64,000 nt of DNA from Silicimonas sp. (GTDB taxonomy: Bacteria; Pseudomonadota; Alphaproteobacteria; Rhodobacterales; Rhodobacteraceae). The notes under the pieces are model-generated. The model worked only from the letters and a program-made list of their open reading frames with translations. It searched no databases and was not told where the DNA came from. The translations under genes and the position numbers were made by a program. The DNA lies in the NCBI GenBank assembly GCA_022826205.1, contig JAJDVJ010000057.1, positions 1 through 64,000 of the forward strand, read 5' to 3'. Positions within the stretch are counted from its first letter, which is position 1. Every line of letters begins with the position of its first letter. This document shows positions 37,256 through 44,661 of the stretch, piece by piece.

Positions 37256-38740
37256 TCATTCGGCGACGGTGATCTTGTGCCAGCGTACCGCGTCGTTCTT
37301 TACCTCGTCAAGGTTGCTTACCGTCGACGAGACCCCAACCAAACGCGTTACGTGATACGGGATCAGCGTGCCTGCGTTCTCCCAAAGATACTCTTGCGCG
37401 GCCACGTAGAGCGCCCTGCGCTTTTCGAAGTCCAGTTCACGACGGGCGTCAGCGAGCATCGCGTCGAACGCTTCGTCCTTGAAGTAGCTTTCGTTCCACT
37501 TGGCGGACGAGAGGTAAATTTCGTGCAAGGCCTGGTCCGCCGGACGTTCGTTCCAGCGTGTGGCGGAGACGTCTTTCTTCATCCACACCTCGGACCAGAA
37601 GCCATCTGACGGTGCCTGCACGACGTTGACCTTGATGCCGGCCGCTGCCGCCTGCTCCTGGTACGCGACGGCCAGCGTTGGCCAGGTCGGTTCCAGGGTG
37701 GCAACGTGAACGTCCACTTCGATCCCGTCGGGATAGCCCGCTTCAGCCAGCAACGATTTGGCCATCTCGATGTCCTGCGGGCAATGGATGTCGGCACGGT
37801 ACTGGTCGTTCGGTTCGACGGGCGTGTCACAGGCAACCACGCCCTGGCCGCCAAGGATGAGGTCAACAAGCTCCTGCCGATCGGCCGCCAGACGCACGGC
37901 CTTGCGGACGCGCAGGTCACTGAAGGGCTCGACATCGGTGCGGAACACCAGACCGCGCCAGTTGCCCGTCGGGATCTCCTGCAGCATGAAATCGCTTGAC
38001 CCGGACAGCATTGGCGCCTGCTGCGCCGTTATCCCGCGCTCCATGTCGATCTGACCGCCAAGCAGGGCCTGCAAACGGGCCTGGCCGTCGGGAATGCCAA
38101 TGACTTCCATCCGTGCGACGCCGGGCGCGCCTTCCCAGTAGTCTTTGTTGGCTACCAGGACTGTGGTACCCTCGGCATCGAAGCTTTCAACCTTGAAGGG
38201 GCCGGTGCCGACGCCTTTGGTGGCGATGTCGTCGCCCGAACCTTCGGGGATCATCCGCAGCCGATAGTCCATAAGCTGCAGGGGCATGTCGGCAAAGGGC
38301 GTATCCAGGGTGATCCGGACGTTCATGTCGTCCAGCGCTTCGACGGACGTGATCATCTTGACAGCCGAGCGCGCAGGGCTGTCGCTTTCGGGATCGAGCA
38401 CGCGGTTCAGCGAATAGACCACGTCGGCGGCATCAAAGTCCGAACCGTCGTGGAAGCTCACGCCTTCGCGCAGCTTGAAAGTCCAGACCGTGGCATCCTC
38501 ATTGGCTTCCCAGTTCGTCGCAAGGTCGGCCTGGGGTTTGCCGTCGAGACCGGGACGCACCAGCCGGTTCATGATCTTCTCGGTGATCTGGAACACGCGA
38601 CCCTTGGAGATCGGATCAAGGCTCGAAGCGGTGCCAAATCCATACTCGTGGGCCTGTCGAAACGTGCCTGTGGGCTCGGCCAACACTGCCGAGCCGGCAA
38701 ACGCAATGGCCAATGCGGTTAGGCTTATGGTCTTTTTCAT
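37256..38740 (-). CDS. Periplasmic solute-binding protein of a dipeptide/opine-type ABC importer
   Basis: 494 residues with a Sec signal peptide (MKKTISLTALAIAFAGSAVLA). It has the SBP family 5 organisation: TNWEANEDATVWTFKLREGVSFHDGSDFDAADVVYSLNRVLDP near residues 70-115, and VGTGPFKVESFDAEGTTVL near 165. Family 5 proteins bind peptides, opines, nickel chelates, glutathione and similar solutes, so the ligand is not clear. It is the first gene of the minus-strand ABC operon. The divergent S51 peptidase gene and a dyad lie upstream. Confidence 0.9.
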   Translation of the reverse strand: MKKTISLTALAIAFAGSAVLAEPTGTFRQAHEYGFGTASSLDPISKGRVFQITEKIMNRLVRPGLDGKPQADLATNWEANEDATVWTFKLREGVSFHDGSDFDAADVVYSLNRVLDPESDSPARSAVKMITSVEALDDMNVRITLDTPFADMPLQLMDYRLRMIPEGSGDDIATKGVGTGPFKVESFDAEGTTVLVANKDYWEGAPGVARMEVIGIPDGQARLQALLGGQIDMERGITAQQAPMLSGSSDFMLQEIPTGNWRGLVFRTDVEPFSDLRVRKAVRLAADRQELVDLILGGQGVVACDTPVEPNDQYRADIHCPQDIEMAKSLLAEAGYPDGIEVDVHVATLEPTWPTLAVAYQEQAAAAGIKVNVVQAPSDGFWSEVWMKKDVSATRWNERPADQALHEIYLSSAKWNESYFKDEAFDAMLADARRELDFEKRRALYVAAQEYLWENAGTLIPYHVTRLVGVSSTVSNLDEVKNDAVRWHKITVAE

Positions 38741-38862
38741 TCGGACTTCCTCCCTGTGTGCAGTTGTCGTTCAATTGCCAGCGTGCTGTCGCGGCAAAAA
38801 GCTCGGTTACGGGGCAACTTTGGACAAGCGACAATTGGTGATTCGATGCATGAAGAAATATT

Positions 38863-38885
38863 GATCCATAGAAGAGATGTGGATC
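38863..38885. promoter_or_regulatory. Inverted repeat in the divergent promoter region
   Basis: Perfect six-base arms GATCCA and TGGATC separated by 11 bases lie in the gap between the ABC operon (minus) and the S51 peptidase gene (plus). The spacing suits a dimeric regulator. Confidence 0.35.
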
Positions 38886-38992
38886 TTGATTCGGAGTCTC
38901 CGGGTACGCGAGAGTTTGGACAAATAGAGAAATTTGCCGAACCTATTCACTTTGTCTATGTTGCCGCCTTGGCGCCGACGAACGGATGACGC

Positions 38993-39664
38993 ATGCCCTC
39001 AACGACACTCATCGCCATCGGCGGCGGCGGCGCCACGCATGGGACCCATCCCGAGTTGGACCGGCTTTGCATTGAGTACACGGCCTCGCAGCGACGCATT
39101 GGCTACATCGGCACGGCCAGCGGCGACGATCTGGAGAAACACCAGAGATTTTGCGACGGGTTCAGAACTTTCGCTCGGACCCTCTCGCAGCTTTCCAACG
39201 AGTCCGATCAGGATCAGGCCCGAATTTGGGCCGAAGGACTTGACCTGATCTATGTTGGGGGCGGCAATCCGACACTTCTGGTTGATCACTGGAAATCAAC
39301 GGGCATAGGGACAGTGCTTGTCGAGGCCCTCCAACGCGGCGTTACGCTTGCCGGGGTCAGTGCCGGGGCCATGTGTTGGTTCGAGAGCTTCTTGTGGCGC
39401 TCGCGTGAAGATGGTTTGCAAACAGGCGAAGGGCTCGGAATCGTGAGGGGCTCCATGACCCCGCACAGCCGGATTGAACCGGATCGAAGGGCACATATGA
39501 ATGGCCTTGTTACCAGCGGGGCGATGCCCGAAGGCTATGCGGTGGACGACGGGGCGGCGCTTGTCTTGCGTGAGGGTGACCCGGCGCTGTCCTACCCAAC
39601 CGAAGGACCTCCGTTCGTCTATCGCATCTGCCGGAGGGATGGCGAGACTGTCCTAAACCCTTGA
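38993..39664 (+). CDS. Peptidase S51 (peptidase E/cyanophycinase-like) protein
   Basis: 223 residues of the class I glutamine-amidotransferase-like fold. IAIGGGGATHGTHPELD starts the protein, LIYVGGGNPTLLVDHW follows near residue 86, and the nucleophile Ser123 sits in the elbow GVSAGAM. Peptidase E cleaves Asp-X dipeptides and cyanophycinases cleave beta-Asp-Arg; the exact substrate here is open. It is divergent from a peptide/opine-type importer, so it may process the imported compound. Its last 12 bases overlap the 3' end of the convergent LysR-type gene. Confidence 0.85.
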   Translation: MPSTTLIAIGGGGATHGTHPELDRLCIEYTASQRRIGYIGTASGDDLEKHQRFCDGFRTFARTLSQLSNESDQDQARIWAEGLDLIYVGGGNPTLLVDHWKSTGIGTVLVEALQRGVTLAGVSAGAMCWFESFLWRSREDGLQTGEGLGIVRGSMTPHSRIEPDRRAHMNGLVTSGAMPEGYAVDDGAALVLREGDPALSYPTEGPPFVYRICRRDGETVLNP

Positions 39665-40540
39665 ACCCGCTTCCTTTACCATCCAGCGGAAAACGTCGTC
39701 AATTTCGCGCCGTTGCCGTGACGCGGGGCGGGTCAGGAGATAAAATGACCGGGTCGGCGAGAGGTCGAGGTTGAAGGGTTTCAGCAAGCGCCCCGCCTCC
39801 ACATCGGCCTGACAGAAGGGAAAAATGCCGAGGACCATGCCTTGGCCGTCAATCGCGGCCTGAATCACCACGTTGGTGTCGACAATGATCGCCTTGTCTG
39901 TCAAGGATACTCGCTCGCACCCGGCGGCCTTCAGCCATTCCATCCACTCGCTTCGGTCCTGCTGATGGATGATCGGGAACTCTGCTACATCCTCCGGCGC
40001 ATTGGGCAATCCCTTCTGACGCGCCAGGCTGGGGCTGAGGACTGGCGAATAGACAATGTTGAGAAGCCTGGTTGCATCAAGGCCGGACCAAGTGCCAATG
40101 CCCCAATCCACGGCGATATCGCAGGTCATGAGGCTGGCGTCGGTGATCCGTGGCGAGTTGTGCAACTCGAGGTCAATCCCCGGCAGTTCGTCGCGGAATC
40201 GGCCTAGCCTTGGGATCATCCAGCGAGAGGCAAAGATCGGGCCGACGGCCAGAGACACCGACTTTCGCGGCGATCTGACGTGGGTTTCCACTTCGGCCCG
40301 TATGTTTTCCAACGACTTGGTCAGGACTTTCGACAAGGACCGTCCCGCATCGGTCAGGACTACCGCGCGGGTCTTCCGGATGAACAGTTTGCAGCCCAAG
40401 TCTCGCTCAAGCCGTCTTATCTGATTGCTGACGGTGGTGGCACTGACGCAAAGCTCTTCGGCGGCGTGCTTGAAACTCAGCTGGCGCGCGGCAGCTTCAA
40501 AGGTGCGCAAGGCGGCAAGAGGCAGATTGCGCAGGTGCAT
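39653..40540 (-). CDS. LysR-type regulator, GcvA-like
   Basis: About 295 residues. The N-terminal winged helix reads NLPLAALRTFEAAARQLSFKHAAEELCVSATTVSNQIRRLERDLG, with the PLxALRxFEAAAR start typical of the GcvA subgroup. It is followed by a substrate-binding domain. I took the ATG at 40540 (MHLRNLPLAAL); one at 40579 would add 13 residues. It is divergent from the MttB-like operon, with 111 bases between the starts and a dyad in the gap. By LysR practice it probably controls that operon, perhaps also the S51/ABC genes. Confidence 0.9.
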   Translation of the reverse strand: MHLRNLPLAALRTFEAAARQLSFKHAAEELCVSATTVSNQIRRLERDLGCKLFIRKTRAVVLTDAGRSLSKVLTKSLENIRAEVETHVRSPRKSVSLAVGPIFASRWMIPRLGRFRDELPGIDLELHNSPRITDASLMTCDIAVDWGIGTWSGLDATRLLNIVYSPVLSPSLARQKGLPNAPEDVAEFPIIHQQDRSEWMEWLKAAGCERVSLTDKAIIVDTNVVIQAAIDGQGMVLGIFPFCQADVEAGRLLKPFNLDLSPTRSFYLLTRPASRQRREIDDVFRWMVKEAGSRV

Positions 40541-40588
40541 AATGAGCTCAGGAGCTATGGACCAAGATTCCTTCATCCATATTCGCCC

Positions 40589-40603
40589 GACAAGTCGCTT
40601 GTC
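40589..40603. promoter_or_regulatory. Inverted repeat between the GcvA-like gene and the MttB-like gene
   Basis: Perfect arms GACAAG and CTTGTC with a three-base spacer lie 49 bases upstream of both start codons of a divergent regulator-target pair. This is a plausible operator, based on position and symmetry only. Confidence 0.35.
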
Positions 40604-40651
40604 CACCAATTCCTCCGTGACAGCATCACCCTCATGCCAGAGGGCAGGATC

Positions 40652-42181
40652 ATGACCAGTAAACGCAAAAGGCGCACCTGGACCCGACTTGATGAGGCAG
40701 ACGCGTTCCAGATGCCCGGACTGGAGACCGTTGGCGGCCGACTGAACATCCTCTGCGACGCGGATATGGCCCGCATTCATAAAGCTTCGTTGGCGCTTCT
40801 GAGCGACTTCGGAATGAGTGACGCGCCCCGCTCCGTCACCGACTTGGTGTGTGGCGCTGGCGGCTCGGTCACCGACGAAGGACGTCTCGCCTTTCCGCGC
40901 GATCTGGTCGAACACGCTCTGGAAGGCCTCCGGCGCGAGGTTACGTTGTTCGGGCGCGAGCCTGGTCACGACCTGAGGCTTGACCGTTCCTCGGTTCACG
41001 TCGGGTCGGGCGGTGCGGCTCCCATGATCCTGGATACTGAAAGCAACAGTTATCGGGCTTCCACGTTGAGCGATCTCTATGACGCGGCCCGTCTGGTGGA
41101 TGCCTTGCCCCACGTTCAGTTCTTCTCGCGTTCGCTGGTGGCGCGTGACATGGATGACGATCGATTGCTGGACATCAACACGTGCTTTGCCGCGCTGGCA
41201 GGAACCGCGAAGCACGTCTTTGTCAGCGCCAGCTCAGCGAACCATGTGCGGGACATCGCCAGCATGTGTCACCTTGCGGCAGGCTCGCCCGAAGCCTTCG
41301 CCTCGCGTCCGTTCCTGTCGCTCAACATAAATCACGTCGCCCCGCCCATGCGGTTTGCGCCCGAGGCGGCAGAAGTTCTGGTTGCCGCCGCAAGAGCCGA
41401 AATTCCCTGCATGGTCAACACCTTTGGCCAGCTGGGCGCCTCAAGCCCCGTGACCCTGGCGGGGTGTCTGGCACAAAGCAACGCGGAAACTCTGGCGGGG
41501 ATGATTGTTGCCTGGCTTGCCAATCCCAAGGCGACGGCGATTTACGGCGCACGTCCCATGGTCACCGATTTGCGGTCCGGCGGCATGGCGGGCGGCAGCG
41601 GCGAACAGGCGGTTCTGACGGCGGCGGCATCTCAGATCGCGCGGCACTATGGCTTGCCCAATTCCACCATCGCGGGCGCCACAGACAGCAAGACGGCTGA
41701 TGCGCAGGCGGGCTATGAAAAGGCGCTGTCAGTCACGATGGCGGCCCATGCTGGCGCAAATTTGATCACACAGACTGCGGGCATGCAGGCCGGGCTGATG
41801 GCCGCTTCGATGGAGGCCTACGTGATTGACAACGACATGCTGGGGGCCATTCGACGCAGCCTTGCCCTGGTCGAGGTCGGTTCGGAGACGCTTTGTCCGG
41901 AGATGATCGCCGAGACCATTCGCACCGAAGGCCATTTTCTGGGGCACCCTCAGACTTTTGGCCGGATGAAATCGGATTTTCTTTATCCCGACCTGGCCGA
42001 CCGCCGTTCGATAGAGGATTGGGAGACTGCGGGGAAATCCGACATTCGCTCCCGGGCCAAGGAGGTTGCAAGGACGCTTCTCGCCACACATTTTCCCGTT
42101 GTTCTGGACACCTCGGTCGAGGCCGCGCTGCGCCAGACTTTCGATATCCGTCTTCCACGGTCAAGGACACGGCCCCAATGA
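40652..42181 (+). CDS. MttB-family (trimethylamine methyltransferase-like) protein, non-pyrrolysine type
   Basis: About 509 residues from the ATG at 40652 (MTSKRKRRTWTRLDEADAFQ), preceded by GAGGGCAGG; the longer open frame upstream overlaps the regulator gene and is not used. The TIM-barrel methyltransferase shows VHVGSGGAAPMILDTESNSYRAS, FLSLNINHVAPPMRFAPEA, GQLGASSPVTLAGCLAQSNAE and DSKTADAQAGYEKALSVTMAAHAGANLITQ, as in glycine-betaine and related MttB homologues. No in-frame amber codon is present. These enzymes move a methyl group from a quaternary amine or sulfonium to a corrinoid protein, none of which is encoded nearby. It is coupled (ATGA) to the reductase gene that follows. Confidence 0.87.
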   Translation: MTSKRKRRTWTRLDEADAFQMPGLETVGGRLNILCDADMARIHKASLALLSDFGMSDAPRSVTDLVCGAGGSVTDEGRLAFPRDLVEHALEGLRREVTLFGREPGHDLRLDRSSVHVGSGGAAPMILDTESNSYRASTLSDLYDAARLVDALPHVQFFSRSLVARDMDDDRLLDINTCFAALAGTAKHVFVSASSANHVRDIASMCHLAAGSPEAFASRPFLSLNINHVAPPMRFAPEAAEVLVAAARAEIPCMVNTFGQLGASSPVTLAGCLAQSNAETLAGMIVAWLANPKATAIYGARPMVTDLRSGGMAGGSGEQAVLTAAASQIARHYGLPNSTIAGATDSKTADAQAGYEKALSVTMAAHAGANLITQTAGMQAGLMAASMEAYVIDNDMLGAIRRSLALVEVGSETLCPEMIAETIRTEGHFLGHPQTFGRMKSDFLYPDLADRRSIEDWETAGKSDIRSRAKEVARTLLATHFPVVLDTSVEAALRQTFDIRLPRSRTRPQ

Positions 42182-43113
42182 AGATTGCAATCTATGGTGC
42201 CGGGGCCATGGGGTCGGTCTACGCGGGTCACTTTTGCGAGGCCGGACACGAGGTTTGGGCGGTGGATGCGTGGACCGCGCATGTCGAAGCCATCAATGTC
42301 TCGGGCCTCCGGTTGGAAGGCGTCAGCGGCAATCGTAGGATTGCAGGCATTCGGGCTGTGACGAATTTTGCCGAAGTCGGTGTCTGCGACCTGATCGTGA
42401 TCGCGACAAAAGCCGGCGGCGTCGGACCTGCGGCTCGCGCGATTGCGATGCATCTGACACCAGAGACGATGATTCTGACCATTCAGAACGGTCTGGGCGC
42501 CGCCGAAAGGATCGGTGCCTTCATGCCAGTCGACAACGTCTTGCTGGGCGTCGCGGACGGGTTCGGTGCCTCGCTCAAGGGCCCGGGGCACGCGCATCAC
42601 AACGCGATGAACCTGATCCGCATCGGAGAGATTGAGGGCGGTCAAAGCGATCGCGCCGAGATACTGGCTGAATACTGGCGCGGCGCAGGATTCAGGGTGC
42701 AGGCCTTTGACGACATTCAACGATTGATCTGGGAGAAGTTCCTTTGCAACGTCACCTACAGTGCCGTTTGCACGGTGTTCGACATGACGATCGGGGAACT
42801 TCAGGCGCATCCAGAGCGTTGGGCCATTGCCTTGGGCGCAATGCAGGAAGCCTATGTCATCGCACGTTCGAAGAAGATCAACCTGACCTTTGACGACCCC
42901 GTAGCATATGTCACCGCCTTTGGTGCCCAAATGCCCAATGCCCGACCCTCCATGCTGCTGGATCACAAGGCCAAACGACGCTCGGAGCTGGACGCGATTA
43001 ACGGACAGGTGCCCGAACTGGGCCGTGCGCTAGGCATTCCGACTCCGTACAACGACACCCTGGTTGCAGTGTTGCGGCGGCGCGAGGCGGCTTTCGACGG
43101 AGGGCAGCCATGA
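42178..43113 (+). CDS. Ketopantoate reductase (PanE/ApbA)-like dehydrogenase
   Basis: About 311 residues starting inside the MttB stop. The N-terminal Rossmann domain begins MKIAIYGAGAMGSVYAGHFCEAGHEV, with GxGxxG at residues 7-12. VIATKAGGV and TIQNGLGAAE mark the NADPH/substrate region, and the C-terminal helical domain includes LIWEKFLCN (catalytic-lysine-type segment) and RPSMLLDHKAKRRSELDAINGQV. The family reduces 2-oxo acids. Coupling to an MttB-like gene suggests a substrate other than ketopantoate, perhaps a 2-oxo or hydroxy acid in the catabolic route. The real substrate is unknown. Confidence 0.85.
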   Translation: MKIAIYGAGAMGSVYAGHFCEAGHEVWAVDAWTAHVEAINVSGLRLEGVSGNRRIAGIRAVTNFAEVGVCDLIVIATKAGGVGPAARAIAMHLTPETMILTIQNGLGAAERIGAFMPVDNVLLGVADGFGASLKGPGHAHHNAMNLIRIGEIEGGQSDRAEILAEYWRGAGFRVQAFDDIQRLIWEKFLCNVTYSAVCTVFDMTIGELQAHPERWAIALGAMQEAYVIARSKKINLTFDDPVAYVTAFGAQMPNARPSMLLDHKAKRRSELDAINGQVPELGRALGIPTPYNDTLVAVLRRREAAFDGGQP

Positions 43114-43202
43114 CGCGGCCCCCTTCAACATCGACCGCAGGCGCAGCACCGATGCCGCCGGGGACTGTGCGCCGAAACCGCCAACCCCGTGCGTTGAAGA
43201 CG

Positions 43203-44315
43203 TCACGCGAAAGGCAAGTCTGAGACCTCGCCGTTGCGAGTCGTGCCGTCAATGCAGTGCACGGCAACCGTTTGGCCCGCGTCCCAGAACGGCCGGTCTA
43301 TCAGCGACAGACCCACGTTGCGTTTCAATCTAGGTGACCAGATCGCACTGGTGATCTGCCCGACCGGAAATGCGCCAGCATGAACGGGCCAAGGTTCGGC
43401 ACAGATCGGACAGGGGTTGCCATCAAAGAGTACGCCTCGAATCTGCCGTGAAATTCCGTCCTCGGCGACACGCTGCAAGGCCTCTCGCCCAAGGCAATCA
43501 ACGCTGCCGTCGAGGCTGCAGAACTTCCCAAGCCCAAATTCCAATGGTGTGTTTTCCCGTGTCATCTCGTTGCCGTATGAAAGCAGCCCACCCTCGATTC
43601 GCTCGATCAGGTTAGGACAGCCAGGCGCGATCTCAAACGCCTGTCCAGCTTGCCAGACGGCGTCCCAAAGGTCACCGCCCAGGTGGCCGCCGTCGAGGTA
43701 GATCTCGAAACCTCCCTGCAATGAATAGCCTGATCTTGCGATCAACTGCCGGGTGCCGGAGAATTCGATCCAACCAAACTTGAAGAAGCCGATGTCGCGG
43801 ACGTGGGGACCGAAGAGGCCGGCCAGAAGCGGCTCTGCCTTTGGCCCTTGGATGGCGAGGGGAGAGACGTCGGGCTCGTCGATAGCCACCCCCAAGCCGC
43901 GGCCGAGCGCTAGTCCCTTGGCGAACAGCAGGAGATCGGAATCCGCCGCCGACAGCCAGAACCGGTCTTCAGCCAGCTTCAGAAGTACAGGGTCATTGAC
44001 CAGCCCGCCGGTGTCGTCCGTAATCGGCAAGTAAAGACAGTCACCGACCTTGGCGAGGGAAATGTCGCGGGGCGTCATCCATTGCACCAACCACGCCGCA
44101 TCCGGACCCTGGATTTGAACCTGTCGTTGGCAAGCGACGTCCCAAATCTGGACGTGTTCGCGCAGGTGCCAGTAGTCTTCCTCTATCGATCGTCCGTAGG
44201 ATTTGGGAAAGAGCATGTGGTTGACCACTGAAAACTCAGTGACACCGGCCTTTTCTGCCGAGGCCGTAAAGGGCGTCCGGCGCAGGCGGCGCGAGAAACT
44301 GAGGCCGTCAGCCAT
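43203..44315 (-). CDS. DmdA-like GcvT-family aminomethyltransferase/demethylase
   Basis: About 370 residues from the ATG at 44315, which overlaps the preceding gene by eight bases. The sequence RRLRRTPFTASAEKAGVTEFSV, then NHMLFPKSYG, HVQIWDVACQRQVQIQGPDAAWLVQWMTPRD, IARSGYSLQGGFEIYL and GCPNLIERIEGGLLSYGNEMTREN, matches the group annotated as dimethylsulfoniopropionate demethylase or DMSP-demethylase-like in Rhodobacterales. Such enzymes pass a methyl group to tetrahydrofolate. I cannot tell true DmdA from its paralogues by eye. It is the last gene of a coupled operon with a TPP enzyme and an alpha-hydroxyacid oxidase. Confidence 0.8.
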   Translation of the reverse strand: MADGLSFSRRLRRTPFTASAEKAGVTEFSVVNHMLFPKSYGRSIEEDYWHLREHVQIWDVACQRQVQIQGPDAAWLVQWMTPRDISLAKVGDCLYLPITDDTGGLVNDPVLLKLAEDRFWLSAADSDLLLFAKGLALGRGLGVAIDEPDVSPLAIQGPKAEPLLAGLFGPHVRDIGFFKFGWIEFSGTRQLIARSGYSLQGGFEIYLDGGHLGGDLWDAVWQAGQAFEIAPGCPNLIERIEGGLLSYGNEMTRENTPLEFGLGKFCSLDGSVDCLGREALQRVAEDGISRQIRGVLFDGNPCPICAEPWPVHAGAFPVGQITSAIWSPRLKRNVGLSLIDRPFWDAGQTVAVHCIDGTTRNGEVSDLPFA

Positions 44316-44661
44316 GCTCCGTCGAACACCAGAGCGAAAAGCCATGGGGCGACAGGATCAGCGGGACATGATAGCGGCCCGCTGGGTCAGGCATCGTGAA
44401 ACGGACGACCACTTCGTCCATAATGCGGGCGCCGTGGGTTTGCGCGACACGGCTTTCCCAATAGTCTCCGGTCTGAATAACCATTTCGTAGCGGGCGGTC
44501 GGCTCAGGGTCGGCAATTTCCTGAACCAGGCGTCCTCCTTCGTCCATTGTCGTATCGAAGAGGGTCTCGCCCGTGTCGAGGTTGGTCAGCCGCACGGCGA
44601 TGCCGCCCGCATGGCTGCCATCCACGGCGTTGAGCGCATGCGACGAAACGACCGCCATCAT
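44308..44661 (-). CDS. Transthyretin-like (5-hydroxyisourate hydrolase family) protein with altered C terminus
   Basis: 117 residues with the HIU hydrolase plan: SSHALNAVDGSHAGGIAVRL (His8), EGGRL (Arg44) and RYHVPLILSPHGFS (His98). Authentic enzymes end in the catalytic signature YRGS; here the same place reads WCST (111-114) with three further residues. That change argues against plain 5-hydroxyisourate hydrolysis, and no other uric-acid gene is nearby. The gene is coupled at both ends: its ATG overlaps the TPP-enzyme stop and its 3' end overlaps the DmdA-like start. It probably belongs to the same pathway, acting on another small cyclic or ester-like substrate. Confidence 0.8.
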   Translation of the reverse strand: MMAVVSSHALNAVDGSHAGGIAVRLTNLDTGETLFDTTMDEGGRLVQEIADPEPTARYEMVIQTGDYWESRVAQTHGARIMDEVVVRFTMPDPAGRYHVPLILSPHGFSLWCSTEHG

